64,000 nt of DNA from Gallibacter sp963558965 (GCA_963558965.1 CAUWIT010000006.1:1-64000); one strand, 5' to 3'; counted from the first letter of the stretch, positions 8,042 to 18,356 are shown. The notes: generated from the sequence alone by a model not told the origin. Made by a program: numbers and translations.

Positions 8042-8593
8042 TTAATGATAATTAAAACTCCACTCTTTAGCTTTTACATTAAATGTAACTTCAAGTGTTA
8101 ATTTTAACGGATCATCTAACTTGAAAGATGTCATAAGTAATCCACTTCCATAATCTTCAGTAATATATTCTTCTGATTTGGCTTCATGACAAGCACTCCA
8201 AAAATCATTTTCTACTAAATATCTAGTCACTTCATTTTCAAAGTTTTCATAGCTATCGTATGCTTCTATTTTTTCTTTTATTGCTTTTGGCATAATAAGT
8301 TTAAGGTGCATTACTCTTCTACCTTCTTCTAAGGTAACATCTCTTGAGCCATTTTGTGGCAATTTATTAGGATCTAAAATCTCATCTCCAGTTATTTTTT
8401 GACTTTCAAATGTTTCATCATTCATTTCTATTTTAGATCTATTTTCTTCTTTCTCTTGTTCTATTTTCTTTTCATTCTTACTATTAATAAAATTTGTTAC
8501 TTCAAAGATTGTAAATCCAACAAAGACTAATATGAATAATGTTATTAATATAGCCTTCTTATGAATTTTAAGAAATTCTGCTACTTTCTTCAT
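8042..8593 (-). CDS. Membrane-anchored conjugation accessory protein (VirB8/TcpC position)
   Basis: Translation probably starts at ATG 8593 (AAAGGAG nine bases upstream) rather than at 8650, giving 183 aa. A basic N-terminus precedes one membrane segment (ILITLFILVFVGFTIFEV, about residues 14-31), then a charged linker and an extracellular domain of about 110 aa. The gene follows the peptidoglycan hydrolase closely. Size and topology fit a small VirB8/TcpC-like scaffold subunit, but no diagnostic motif is visible. Confidence 0.5.
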   Translation of the reverse strand: MKKVAEFLKIHKKAILITLFILVFVGFTIFEVTNFINSKNEKKIEQEKEENRSKIEMNDETFESQKITGDEILDPNKLPQNGSRDVTLEEGRRVMHLKLIMPKAIKEKIEAYDSYENFENEVTRYLVENDFWSACHEAKSEEYITEDYGSGLLMTSFKLDDPLKLTLEVTFNVKAKEWSFNYH

Positions 8594-8603
8594 TTTTGCT
8601 CCT

Positions 8604-9650
8604 TTATTTTTTTTGTGAAACATATTTAAGCGGATCAACGAATTTTCCATTTAATTTTACACCAAAATGTAGATGATTACCACTACTATTACCTGTACTA
8701 CCAACATCTCCTATGTGTTGACCTTTTGAAACTTTTTGACCTTTCTTCACTTTTATGCTTCCACTAAGCATATGATAATAATGCGTTTCAAGTCCGTCTT
8801 TATGCTTTATAATAACTGTATTACCACCAGTACCATACCACCCAGCATGAATTATCGTTCCACCATCTGATGCTAAAATGTCTGTGCCAGCAGGTGCAGA
8901 TATATCTACTCCTTGATGATAAGTTGAAGCACCCGGAATTGGTTGAGGTCTATTACCAAAGTGAGAAGAAATATATCCAGCCACGTTTAGCGGCCATCTA
9001 AATTTTCCACTATGCTTACCATCTCCATTAATATAATCTTTTGCTTCATCTGTACTCATTTCATCAAATTTATATAAATCATACTTTATCATAAGCCTTA
9101 TTAGAGTATCTGAATAATTAGGATCTGTAGCATATCCAGCCTTATGAATTGCTTTTGCAAATTCATCACTTGTTTTAGCTTTAGAAGTATATTTTTTATA
9201 TCTTGAATTACATAAAAGCTTTCCATGATCATCTATTGATTCTTTAAAATTATTATACTTTCTAAATTTTGCATATATTACAATTTCTCCACCATATTCG
9301 CCAGTTGCATATTCCTTGCTTCCAGCTGGACCTTCGCCTTTCATTCCAAATAAATTCTTGCATTCATATGCAAGTCCTGATAAATGTCCGGGATTACTAC
9401 CACTACTTTCTTGTACAATTTGAGCAAGTGTTACAGACGCAGGAACTTCATATTTAGTCTGGCTTTCTATTGCTCCTATTATCATTTCTTCTGTTAATAT
9501 AGGTGGAAGTCCTTCTAACATTTCTTCATCTATAGTAATACTAGAACTATTAGATACTAACAAAGCACTTATTATTGAAGCAATAATTACTGGAAATAAT
9601 AAGGAACAAATTAACCCAATAATAGTTACTCTTTTTAATGTTTGATACAT
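8604..9650 (-). CDS. Bifunctional peptidoglycan hydrolase: glucosaminidase plus M23 endopeptidase
   Basis: This 348-aa protein has an N-terminal membrane anchor (about residues 8-32). A glucosaminidase/lysozyme-like domain follows, with the acidic QESSGSNPGHLSG segment and NLFGMKG. The C-terminal LytM/M23 domain carries the zinc ligands HQGVDIS (about residue 246) and HLHFG (about residue 324). Such two-domain enzymes (the VirB1/CwlT role) open the cell wall for the conjugation channel. It lies 4 bases downstream of the 9655 gene and next to probable T4SS accessory genes. All key residues appear present. Confidence 0.9.
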   Translation of the reverse strand: MYQTLKRVTIIGLICSLLFPVIIASIISALLVSNSSSITIDEEMLEGLPPILTEEMIIGAIESQTKYEVPASVTLAQIVQESSGSNPGHLSGLAYECKNLFGMKGEGPAGSKEYATGEYGGEIVIYAKFRKYNNFKESIDDHGKLLCNSRYKKYTSKAKTSDEFAKAIHKAGYATDPNYSDTLIRLMIKYDLYKFDEMSTDEAKDYINGDGKHSGKFRWPLNVAGYISSHFGNRPQPIPGASTYHQGVDISAPAGTDILASDGGTIIHAGWYGTGGNTVIIKHKDGLETHYYHMLSGSIKVKKGQKVSKGQHIGDVGSTGNSSGNHLHFGVKLNGKFVDPLKYVSQKK

Positions 9651-9654
9651 AATA

Positions 9655-10557
9655 TTAGTTATCCTTATTAATAATTTCAGTTAATAGTTCTTTTACTTCC
9701 TTGCAATCTAGCAATTCATTATAGAATTGCAGTTCCTTTGCATATGTATTATATATGCTTGTGCTTCTTATATACTCTTCTACTTTGCAATGAAGCATTG
9801 CTACTGAGTATGGCGAAATTTCCTTAAATTCCTCACGTGCATCATTTTTTATTGAATAAAAGATTGGTCTATTTGGCAAGCTATTATAAATAACATTTGA
9901 ATCAATGAATTTTTCTGTTTCATCAATATATCTTTCATTCATATTAATAAATCTTCTACATTTTTCAACTGTTGGGAAATAAAAACCAAGTGTTAAATAA
10001 TTATCCATTAGCTTATTAGAAATATCATCTAATCTAATACCACCTTCAAACTCATTAATATTTTCTTTTATGATAGATTTAGCTATTCTATCAATATCAA
10101 ATTCTTCATCAATTGTTTCTTTTATAGAATCAATACTTTCTTCTATCTTTTCACTCTTTTCATTAATCAAGTTATCAATAAAGCTCTCATATTCTATTTG
10201 GATAGCTTGTATTTTTTCTATATCTTTTTCAATCTTCTTACATACTATATTCTCTACCCTTTTATGAATAGGCTCATCATTTTTTCCTAATAATTCAAAA
10301 CCATCAGCCGTTTTAATTGTTTCATTTAAAGTCCTAGAATACTTATTACAATAAGCTAATACAATACTTCCTTTAGGAATATTATATATTTCTTCTGCTA
10401 AGCTACCCCAAGCAGTCATAAAACGTAAATTACTATTTTCTGATATTCCAAAGTTTAATAGTTTTGTTATTCTTTCCTTGCCTTCTTTTGACTTAACAGT
10501 TATTTCTTTAAGATCACCTTTATAATTAAGGTATCCACTAATCATTTCTCTTCTCAT
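9655..10557 (-). CDS. OB-fold (SSB-like) domain protein with helical C-terminus
   Basis: The first 90 residues start MRREMISGYLNYKGDLKEIT and contain FMTAWGSLAEEIYNIPKGS, resembling the strand pattern of single-strand-binding OB-folds. A paralogue of this part is the 159-aa protein at 36559-37038 (MRREFISGKLAYKGDLKEV, ITAWGENARKINEIPK). The remaining 210 residues are acidic and helical, without recognisable motifs. It may bind single-stranded transfer DNA, which is an inference. It has no shared cargo tail. Confidence 0.55.
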   Translation of the reverse strand: MRREMISGYLNYKGDLKEITVKSKEGKERITKLLNFGISENSNLRFMTAWGSLAEEIYNIPKGSIVLAYCNKYSRTLNETIKTADGFELLGKNDEPIHKRVENIVCKKIEKDIEKIQAIQIEYESFIDNLINEKSEKIEESIDSIKETIDEEFDIDRIAKSIIKENINEFEGGIRLDDISNKLMDNYLTLGFYFPTVEKCRRFINMNERYIDETEKFIDSNVIYNSLPNRPIFYSIKNDAREEFKEISPYSVAMLHCKVEEYIRSTSIYNTYAKELQFYNELLDCKEVKELLTEIINKDN

Positions 10558-10580
10558 TTTCTTCTCCTTTTTGATATGGA

Positions 10581-10862
10581 TTATTTATTATCTATTTCCC
10601 ATTTAATGCTACCATCGGATTGTAATTTTCCTTTTTTATATTCGCCTAGCTCTGGTTCTTTTTCCTTATATTTAAATTGTCTACATACGACAAATCCACC
10701 GGGCTTTTCTTTACCTTTAGCACATTTATACACAGTTTTTACTTTTCCTTTTTTTCTTTTTTTACTCTTACTAAAATACACGCACCTATTACAATTTACT
10801 TTTCTCTCAATAGTTCCACCCATTGAAACTCCTGTATGTACGTTCCTTCGATATATACTCAT
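10581..10862 (-). CDS. Small cysteine-containing, zinc-finger-like protein
   Basis: This 93-aa basic protein has CNRCVYF near residue 25, a second cysteine in YKCAKG and a fourth in VVCRQF, which could form a four-cysteine zinc site. It is preceded by a terminator hairpin and a palindromic module 29 to 93 bases upstream. Function unknown; binding to nucleic acid is plausible from charge and cysteines. Confidence 0.55.
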   Translation of the reverse strand: MSIYRRNVHTGVSMGGTIERKVNCNRCVYFSKSKKRKKGKVKTVYKCAKGKEKPGGFVVCRQFKYKEKEPELGEYKKGKLQSDGSIKWEIDNK

Positions 10863-10890
10863 ATATTTTCCCCTCCTTTCTTTACCATAT

Positions 10891-10928
10891 AAAAAGCAGC
10901 TAGAGTTAATATCTCTAACTGCTTTTTT
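10891..10928 (-). terminator. GCAGTTAGA-type leader terminator
   Basis: The stem AGCAGTTAGAG / CTCTAGCTGCT is flanked by A and T runs, so it could act in both directions. It lies between palindromic module 1 and the start at 10862. Similar stems occur at 20293, 38595, 43974 and 47116. Confidence 0.8.
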
Positions 10929-10955
10929 AACTTCTGCTCAATTTGAGCAGAAGTT
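10929..10955 (-). repeat. Palindromic module, copy 1 of 15
   Basis: Perfect 13-bp arms (AACTTCTGCTCAA and its complement) around one base. The flanking 17-base small hairpin and the tail-coding end of the 2439-aa gene follow on the right. Confidence 0.95.
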
Positions 10956-10973
10956 CTTTACTTTGTGAAAGTG

Positions 10974-13900
10974 CTATCTTTCATATTCTTTTGTAACAGT
11001 TTCTTTTGGGGCTTTTTCTAGCAAGCTTTTTTCTTCTTCTATTGGTTTTCCCTTATCTTTAAGTAATAACTCTTCTTCAACTTCTGTTAGTCTTATTAAT
11101 TTTTCTTTTAGTTCTTCTTCTTTATCAAATGGCATTGATATTTGCTTTTTAGCATTAATTAATTGATTATTTAAATTTTCCAATTTTCTTTCAAAATTTA
11201 GCTTTATTTCTTCGAATTTATCAATACAATTATCTAGTCTAGTGAAATTACCTAAAGTAGATGTACCAAATTCTCCATAATGAACATTTTCACCTTTTAA
11301 CTTAAAAGCATATTGATTTTTTATATCATCATAATATACATTTAGAGCAAAATTTCTATATTCACCAATATTAATTTCTTTATTAATATCTATAGATTTT
11401 ATTGCCCTTAATAAAGCTTCGCCTGCTACTTCTTTATCATTATAGAATTTATTATTAATTTTTATGCCAGAGAAAACTTTATTTCCTTTTTCATCTACTG
11501 AAATTGGATCAATATGATTTATATCTGTAATTTGATTATCAAGTAGCTTTTTAGTTTTCTTAATACTTATAGGATATTCATTATGTATTTTATCTTCTAA
11601 ACTATATAAAGTTGATTTATAGCTTCCTTTAAGGATTTTTAATTTTGCTATATCATTATCTAAATCCATCTTTTCCTTTAAAAGTGGATTATTTGTTGCA
11701 AGAGCTTTAATTTCTGCATATGATAATACAACTTCATCAACATCATCTACAACTCTAACAGGAGATTTACTTGTCATAATCTGTGAAATATATCTTTGTT
11801 TATGTTCGATAAGCTGCCACAAATAGCTGTCAAATGTATTTTCAGTTACATATCTATATATAAATACTTCATCATTACTATTGCCTTGTCTTACAATACG
11901 ACCAGCTCTTTGTTCAAGATCAGCAGGACGCCATGGAACATCAAGATCGTGTAAAGCTATCAATTTATCTTGTACATTTGTACCAGCTCCCATCATTTGT
12001 GTTGAGCCAAGTAATACTCTAACAGTACCTTTTCTTACTTTTTCAAATAATTTAGCTTTAGCCTTTTCTGTTTTAGCATTATGTATAAATGCAATTTCAG
12101 ATTCTGGAATACCTAAATTTACTAATTTATTCTTTACATCATCATAAATATTAAAGCTTCCGTCATTTTTAGGTGTAGACATATCGCTAAATACAAGCTG
12201 TGTAGATAAATCTTCTTTAGTATCATTCCATATTCTATATATATTATCAACACAAACATTAACTTTAGATTTCGGATTATCTGGTAATAATGGATTTATT
12301 AGTCTTTGATCTAGTGCCAACTTTTTACCATCATTCGTAATTTTAAGCATATTATCTTCAGTTGGTTCTACACTTCCATTTCTAACCTTTTCTGCTCTAG
12401 TTGCAAAAGTTTTTAAAATCGTAGTTTGCTCAATTGTTGGTTTTGTAACTATAGTTTCATACTTTGCCTTAGGAACTGGTAAATCAAGCATATCTGCTGT
12501 TTGAATATCAGCTACTTCTTTAAAGCTATTCATTAATTCAGGTATGTTGTAGAAATTGGAAAATCTAGTTTTAGAGCGATATTTAAGCTCTGGGGATAAT
12601 TCCATAGTTGATGAAGTTTCACCAAATGCAGCTGCCCATGAATCAAAATGATTTAACCCTGTTTTTTCTAAATAATCATGTTGTAGATATCGCTGCATTG
12701 TATAAAGTTCTGTCATTGAGTTACTAACAGGAGTACCTGTTGCAAAACATATTCCTTTGCCATCTGTAATTGAATCCATATATCTACATTTCATATACAT
12801 ATCCGATGATTTAAAAGCATTAGTAGTGCTAATGCCAGCTATATTTGCCATCTTAGTATATAAATATAAATTCTTGTAATTGTGAGCTTCGTCTATATAT
12901 AGTTTATCAATACCTAATTTTTCAAATTCAACTACATCATCTTTTTTATGATCATCATTTAGTTTTTCTAGTTTAGTTTTTTGATTTTTTATGGTTTTTT
13001 TAAGTTGTTTTACAGTAAAAGAATTACCACTATATTCAATATTTTCTAAAGCTTCTTCTAAAATTTCAATTTCTTCTTCAATATGCTCAATTTGATATTC
13101 TTTTGACATTGGGATCTTTTCAAATTGACTATGCCCAATTATAATTGCATCATACTCTCCTGTTGCAATTTTACCTGTGAATTTTTTTCTTCTATTCTTT
13201 TCAAAGTCTTTTTTTGTAGCAACAAGTATATTTGCAGCTGGATATAAAGTTAAAAATTCTTTTCCAAATTGTTCTGTTAAATGATTAGGTACAACAAATA
13301 AAGGTTTATTTATCAATCCAAGTCTTTTAGATTCCATAGCACTTGCAACCATTTCAAAAGTCTTACCAGCTCCAACAACATGAGCAAGTAAAGTATTTCC
13401 ACCATATAGTATTCTTGCAATTGCGTCTTTTTGATGTGGTTTTAACTCTATTTCATTATTAATTCCAAAAAAGGACAGATAACTACCATCATAATGACGA
13501 TTTCTAATAGAATTAAACGTTTCATTATATATATTTTCTAATTTAATTCTTCTATCGTAATCCTTAAAAATCCATGATTTAAACTCTTCCTTAATTATCT
13601 CTGCTTTTTGTTTTGCTAAAATAGTTTCCTTTTCATTGACTACTGTTATCTCATTGCCATGTTCATCTCTTTCCTTTTCAGTTATTTTAATTTCCTTAAA
13701 ATTAAGTAAATGCTCTAATATTTGATAGCTATTTATATAAGATGTTCCATACTTTACTGTTGCATTTAAATTATAATTATTTGCACTCTTATTAGAGATA
13801 TTGAATCTATTAGTATATTCTGAGTAACTAATATGTATACAATTTTCATTTCTTAAATAATAAGGTGTATCAAAAAGCTCATACATAAATTCATTGTAAT

Positions 13901-16900
13901 ACTCCATAGGAATCCAAGTTGCACCAATTCTAACACTTATATCTTGAGCTTGTATTTTTTCTGGAATAACTTCAGTTAGTTCGTCTAATTGATATTTGAA
14001 TTTTGATATTTCATCATCAATATCTTTAACATCAACATTTTGAGATGGAGCATATTCTTTTACAGTTTCAAGATTTTGTATATACTCATTTATAGTTTTA
14101 ATTTTTTCTCTTATATCTCCACTTAAATATTCATCTCTTGTTACATAGTTATATCCATTTTCTTCATTCCTACTAAACGCAAATAAGTATTTATCTGATA
14201 AAACTAAAGGTTTTATATCTAAGAATATTTCACCTTTTAATTCTTCTATTATTTTTTCTTTAGGTATGTTTGATAAATTAACCATGTAATCTAAATCAAC
14301 CTTACCTTTTTGGTTAATAGAAACGATTAAAGCTTCACTTGAAGAATCAGCTTTCTCAATTATTTTTGTAGTTCTTATAGTTCGTTTAGTAAAAATATCA
14401 TTTTTTCTATCAAACTTATCATTTTCATCAAAAACTTCTAAATTAGATATTAATGGATAATTACTATCAATTTCTAATATTTTTTTATTTTTCTTTGAAT
14501 TTATATATCCATATTTAGAAACAAAACTATCATATTTTTCATTTAATTCTTTTTGAGCTTTTTCTAATTCTGAAGCTGTACAATCATTAAGCTGAATGTC
14601 CAAAAGATAATGAGTTAAATTTGTTAATTCAATATATGATTTAACGATTTCTTTATTATTCTCAGAAACTATATCATTTAACATTTTATTATCTTCACGA
14701 TAATAAATTTCATCATCTATAACGATATATGAAAAATTCTTCATATCATCAGTTGGAATTATACTTGGTTCATTAGAATCTATTTCTATTTCTTCATATT
14801 TAATTAAGTCTTTGATATTTTCTATAGCTTTAGGTAATAATTCTTCATAGGATTGTTCATTTTCAATACACGTAAGTTCATTTCCAAATCTTCCGGAAAC
14901 TTCTACTATATTACCAAGCACCATTTGAGGATTATCAACAAAATATGAATTATATGTATATCCATTAGAATCTGTTTTAAGATTATACCAATCTTGCTCC
15001 ACTTCTTTTATGATATCTTTCTTTTGTAAAAAGATTATATCACTAACAACTTCTGTTCCAGCCATTCCTTTAAATGCAACATTAGGAAGTCTTATTGCAC
15101 CAAGTAGATCACATCTTGCACCTATATATCTTCTAATAGAATCATCTTTTTTATCTAGTGTTCCTTTAGATGTTATAAAGGCTATCACACCTCCACTTTT
15201 TACTTTATCTATAGTTTTTGCAAAAAAGTAGTCATGAATCAAGAAGTTATGTTTATCATATCTTCGATCATAAAGTTTAATATCTCCAAAAGGTACATTA
15301 CCTATTGCTGCTTCAAAATATTCATCATCAAAATTTGTATTTTCAAAACCTGTGACTGTTATATTAGACTCAGGATATAAATACTTTGCGATTTTTCCTG
15401 TTATAGAATCAAGTTCAACCCCATAGAAACTTGTTTTGTCCTTTAAATCACTTGATATACTACCTATAAAATTGCCAACACCACAGCTAGGCTCAAGAAT
15501 CTTACCACCATTAAAACCTAATTTTTTTAATCCTTGATATATATTATCAATTACTATTTGTGGTGTATAAAAACTTGTTAGTGTACTTTCTTTTGCTGCA
15601 TTATATTCATCTTTTGATAAGTTTTCTTTTAAGAAATTATTTGCTTCAAGCCATTGTCCTTTTTCATTTTCATCAAAGGCTTTAGAAAGTCCACCCCAAC
15701 CAACATATTTAGATAATATTATCTGTTCTTCTTTACTAGCATTTCGAGTTTCTTTTTCTAATGTTTTTAAAGTATTTATAGCTTCAATATTATTATTAAT
15801 TCGCTCACTTATGGATAAAGAAATAGGTAGTTCATTTTCATGTAAATCAAAATTCTCATTTGAAATTATATCAATTGGTGTTTTTTCATCTTCAATAACT
15901 TCAAATTGAGTATCAACAAATTCTTGATTTCCTTCTTTTAGAGTTAAAATGTTTTCTAATTTATTTTTATCATCAAAGTATATAACATTTGAGCCTGTTA
16001 TAAAGCCATCTAAATATCCCACTTCATCTTGAAGTTCAATACGACAACCTTTTTCTAAATAATCATCAAGTTGAGCAGTCTTATATTCTTTATCATAATA
16101 TATTACAGTATCTCCAACTTTAAATTTAGATTGATTTTCTATTTCTTTTTCGTTGTTTAATTCTTTTATAAAATCATCAAAAATAATTTCTAAATGAGCT
16201 AGATTTTCTTCATTATAAACATTTTCTAATTTATAAGCTCTACTATAATAATGATTTATTGCTATTCTTACAGCTTCTAAAGAATCTCTTTCCTTTTCAG
16301 TGAATGAAAATTTACCCTTTAAATCTTCATCAAGAACATCTTTAAAATACTCATTTAAAGTGTCACCATCTCCAATATCATATCTAATGTGATTGATAAT
16401 TTCTCCTGTTTTTTCATCTTTAATATCTATATATGTTTTATAGTATCCACCTAAAAGTTCATGAGATTTATGCCTAAACTGCATATTATCTATATAACTA
16501 ATGATAAAAGCTAATTCTTTATCATTAAGCTCTTTATTTTCTAATATAGTTTTTAATAATTTGCTTTCTGTAAATTCAAGCTCAAGATGATACTCTTTTT
16601 CTATAGTATTTTCTACAAAATTGCCTTCCTCATCTATAACTAAACCAGTTTCTTTATATAATAAATCTTCATTTATATGCACATACTCATCAAAAGGACA
16701 AGAAGTTATTGTTTGGTACAATTCTTCATAGTCATTATATTTACCACTTTCTATTTTTTGCATATCTACATATTGAGTCCATGTTAAATCAATTAAATTT
16801 ATATTAAATTGAATTTCATGTTTTTCATCTGGAGTAGTTGTATATGCCATTCCAACATTATACGGATCTAAATCTGCTATATCAAAATCTTCTTCCTCAA

Positions 16901-18293
16901 ATTCTTCATAATAATAATTTTCAATCCCCTCAAATATTTTTTCTGGAATTGAAAAAGGCAATGAAATGTTACTTTCATTACCTTTATTATCTAAATATTT
17001 ATCTAAATATAGCAAAACATATCTTTCGCCATTGAATGTAGTTCGTGTAATAGGTTGTTGTATAGTCCCTCCCACTTTCGTGGTTCTTCCACTTGCATTT
17101 GTGGTGTTAGTCCCCATGATTTTTTCATCTTTGGCTCTTCCTTGAGTATCCATTCCCAACAATCGTTTTGGACTTTCAATAGATGGTTTATTAGAGTTCC
17201 ATCTATATACCCGTCTTGTAGAAGATCCCAATCTTCCTCTGTGTATGTGCAAGCTAGATAATTCAGTCTTGCCCTTCCAAATTGATCCAATTCGCTCTTG
17301 AATTCTTCTAGTATTATATCTTCCATTCTGTGAGCTATCGCTTCTTGATCTTCGCAATCGTTGAACTCTGATCCCACTATGTATTCTGGTGGATTTTTTA
17401 TAAACTCTTCTCTTAATTTTTCTTCGTCTATTGGCAACTGCTCTAGTATTTCCTCTATTATCTGATCTATCGTTATTGCTTCTTGTTCTTTCGTTCTGTA
17501 TTTTAGTGCTGCCGAATATGTTATCATCTTCATGAGTAATCTCCTTTTCTGATTTCAATTCTTTATTAGTTTCATTATATGCTATATATTCTTTTAAGTC
17601 AGCTTCTTTTTCTAATTTTTCTGTTTCAAGTAACAGTCTTTTATTATTAGTACTAATTGTATCTCCAACTAGAAACATATCACCAATATTTAATAGATTT
17701 AGCATTCTTTTTATAGAATTTTTATCCATGGTTAAATCTTCATATTTATATATTCTTTTCATATATGTAGCTTTTAAGCTTATATCAATAAATCTATTAA
17801 ATTCTTCTTTTGATATTTCCTTATTAGATAATTTATCATATAAAGTATTAGAGATTTTTAAACTTTCATACTCTAATACATTCATTAAATTTGTAGAAAT
17901 ATCATTTGTTATTTCAATATTTCTTTGTTCTAATAAAAGATTAATACTATCATCATTTTTAATTTTCCAAACATATATTTGCTTTTCTTCTAATAAAGGA
18001 TTTTTTATAGTTTGAGTAATGTCAAAAAGATGTTTTATTTCTTGCTTATTAGCACTATCAATAGCTGGAATACCTTTCGATCCTGCTATTACTTTTCTAT
18101 GTAATCTTTTCCAAGTATCAAAATTAGCACAAGTATTTGCTTCTTTATTATATTTATAAATGCTAACTTGATTTTTAAAATCATGTTTATAGTTATTTCC
18201 AATAACCTCTAATAATTCAATATATTTATTCTCATCTTTTAATATTTCTTCTAAAATATTTCTTACAATAATTTCAAAGTCTTTTATCTTCAT
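10974..18293 (-). CDS. Giant DNA N6-methylase / SNF2-type helicase of conjugative elements
   Basis: This 2439-aa protein belongs to the very large methylase-helicase fusions found in Firmicute conjugative elements. The N-terminus resembles an ArdC-like DNA-binding region (YNKEANTCANFDTWKR). The methylase part has ILEPSCGVGNF (motif I, about residue 933) and GNVPFG (motif IV, about 999). The helicase part has VVGAGKT (Walker A, about 1643), IDEAHN (about 1802) and EQRAGRIVRQG (motif VI, about 2131). The C-terminus is the shared tail SLLEKAPKETVTKEYER. It probably modifies or remodels transferred DNA, perhaps in the recipient. Residues 253-430 are Arg/Ser-rich because another gene uses the same DNA in a different frame (17003-17533). 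RBS GAGGTGAT precedes the ATG, 19 bases after palindromic module 2. Confidence 0.9.
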   Translation of the reverse strand: MKIKDFEIIVRNILEEILKDENKYIELLEVIGNNYKHDFKNQVSIYKYNKEANTCANFDTWKRLHRKVIAGSKGIPAIDSANKQEIKHLFDITQTIKNPLLEEKQIYVWKIKNDDSINLLLEQRNIEITNDISTNLMNVLEYESLKISNTLYDKLSNKEISKEEFNRFIDISLKATYMKRIYKYEDLTMDKNSIKRMLNLLNIGDMFLVGDTISTNNKRLLLETEKLEKEADLKEYIAYNETNKELKSEKEITHEDDNIFGSTKIQNERTRSNNDRSDNRGNTRAVANRRRKIKRRVYKKSTRIHSGIRVQRLRRSRSDSSQNGRYNTRRIQERIGSIWKGKTELSSLHIHRGRLGSSTRRVYRWNSNKPSIESPKRLLGMDTQGRAKDEKIMGTNTTNASGRTTKVGGTIQQPITRTTFNGERYVLLYLDKYLDNKGNESNISLPFSIPEKIFEGIENYYYEEFEEEDFDIADLDPYNVGMAYTTTPDEKHEIQFNINLIDLTWTQYVDMQKIESGKYNDYEELYQTITSCPFDEYVHINEDLLYKETGLVIDEEGNFVENTIEKEYHLELEFTESKLLKTILENKELNDKELAFIISYIDNMQFRHKSHELLGGYYKTYIDIKDEKTGEIINHIRYDIGDGDTLNEYFKDVLDEDLKGKFSFTEKERDSLEAVRIAINHYYSRAYKLENVYNEENLAHLEIIFDDFIKELNNEKEIENQSKFKVGDTVIYYDKEYKTAQLDDYLEKGCRIELQDEVGYLDGFITGSNVIYFDDKNKLENILTLKEGNQEFVDTQFEVIEDEKTPIDIISNENFDLHENELPISLSISERINNNIEAINTLKTLEKETRNASKEEQIILSKYVGWGGLSKAFDENEKGQWLEANNFLKENLSKDEYNAAKESTLTSFYTPQIVIDNIYQGLKKLGFNGGKILEPSCGVGNFIGSISSDLKDKTSFYGVELDSITGKIAKYLYPESNITVTGFENTNFDDEYFEAAIGNVPFGDIKLYDRRYDKHNFLIHDYFFAKTIDKVKSGGVIAFITSKGTLDKKDDSIRRYIGARCDLLGAIRLPNVAFKGMAGTEVVSDIIFLQKKDIIKEVEQDWYNLKTDSNGYTYNSYFVDNPQMVLGNIVEVSGRFGNELTCIENEQSYEELLPKAIENIKDLIKYEEIEIDSNEPSIIPTDDMKNFSYIVIDDEIYYREDNKMLNDIVSENNKEIVKSYIELTNLTHYLLDIQLNDCTASELEKAQKELNEKYDSFVSKYGYINSKKNKKILEIDSNYPLISNLEVFDENDKFDRKNDIFTKRTIRTTKIIEKADSSSEALIVSINQKGKVDLDYMVNLSNIPKEKIIEELKGEIFLDIKPLVLSDKYLFAFSRNEENGYNYVTRDEYLSGDIREKIKTINEYIQNLETVKEYAPSQNVDVKDIDDEISKFKYQLDELTEVIPEKIQAQDISVRIGATWIPMEYYNEFMYELFDTPYYLRNENCIHISYSEYTNRFNISNKSANNYNLNATVKYGTSYINSYQILEHLLNFKEIKITEKERDEHGNEITVVNEKETILAKQKAEIIKEEFKSWIFKDYDRRIKLENIYNETFNSIRNRHYDGSYLSFFGINNEIELKPHQKDAIARILYGGNTLLAHVVGAGKTFEMVASAMESKRLGLINKPLFVVPNHLTEQFGKEFLTLYPAANILVATKKDFEKNRRKKFTGKIATGEYDAIIIGHSQFEKIPMSKEYQIEHIEEEIEILEEALENIEYSGNSFTVKQLKKTIKNQKTKLEKLNDDHKKDDVVEFEKLGIDKLYIDEAHNYKNLYLYTKMANIAGISTTNAFKSSDMYMKCRYMDSITDGKGICFATGTPVSNSMTELYTMQRYLQHDYLEKTGLNHFDSWAAAFGETSSTMELSPELKYRSKTRFSNFYNIPELMNSFKEVADIQTADMLDLPVPKAKYETIVTKPTIEQTTILKTFATRAEKVRNGSVEPTEDNMLKITNDGKKLALDQRLINPLLPDNPKSKVNVCVDNIYRIWNDTKEDLSTQLVFSDMSTPKNDGSFNIYDDVKNKLVNLGIPESEIAFIHNAKTEKAKAKLFEKVRKGTVRVLLGSTQMMGAGTNVQDKLIALHDLDVPWRPADLEQRAGRIVRQGNSNDEVFIYRYVTENTFDSYLWQLIEHKQRYISQIMTSKSPVRVVDDVDEVVLSYAEIKALATNNPLLKEKMDLDNDIAKLKILKGSYKSTLYSLEDKIHNEYPISIKKTKKLLDNQITDINHIDPISVDEKGNKVFSGIKINNKFYNDKEVAGEALLRAIKSIDINKEINIGEYRNFALNVYYDDIKNQYAFKLKGENVHYGEFGTSTLGNFTRLDNCIDKFEEIKLNFERKLENLNNQLINAKKQISMPFDKEEELKEKLIRLTEVEEELLLKDKGKPIEEEKSLLEKAPKETVTKEYER
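17003..17533 (-). CDS. TnpV-like protein nested in another frame of the giant gene
   Basis: This 176-aa product lies wholly inside the methylase/helicase gene, on the same strand in another frame. Its C-terminal half (FGRARLNYLACTYTEE, then a GTLINHLLKVQNDCWE helix, a T-P-Q-M linker and PRKWEGLYNNLLHE) follows the pattern of TnpV proteins of Tn4451-type transposons. It has its own AAGGAG nine bases before ATG 17533. Local base composition is much less AT-rich than the flanks. It may be an inserted gene that left the host frame open, or an overprinted gene. In the host frame the same DNA codes for a low-complexity Arg-rich linker. Confidence 0.6.
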   Translation of the reverse strand: MKMITYSAALKYRTKEQEAITIDQIIEEILEQLPIDEEKLREEFIKNPPEYIVGSEFNDCEDQEAIAHRMEDIILEEFKSELDQFGRARLNYLACTYTEEDWDLLQDGYIDGTLINHLLKVQNDCWEWILKEEPKMKKSWGLTPQMQVEEPRKWEGLYNNLLHELHSMAKDMFCYI

Positions 18294-18311
18294 TAAATCA
18301 CCTCAAAATTT

Positions 18312-18338
18312 AACTTCTGCTCAATTTGAGCAGAAGTT
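18312..18338 (-). repeat. Palindromic module, copy 2 of 15
   Basis: Full 27-base palindrome 19 bases upstream of the giant gene's ATG and just after the out-of-frame tail of the second type III toxin. Confidence 0.95.
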
Positions 18339-18356
18339 CTTTACTTTGTTAAAGTA

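Noticed and set aside
10576..10968. Plus-strand 130-aa frame
   Set aside because: It runs antisense through the zinc-finger-like gene, a terminator and palindromic module 1.
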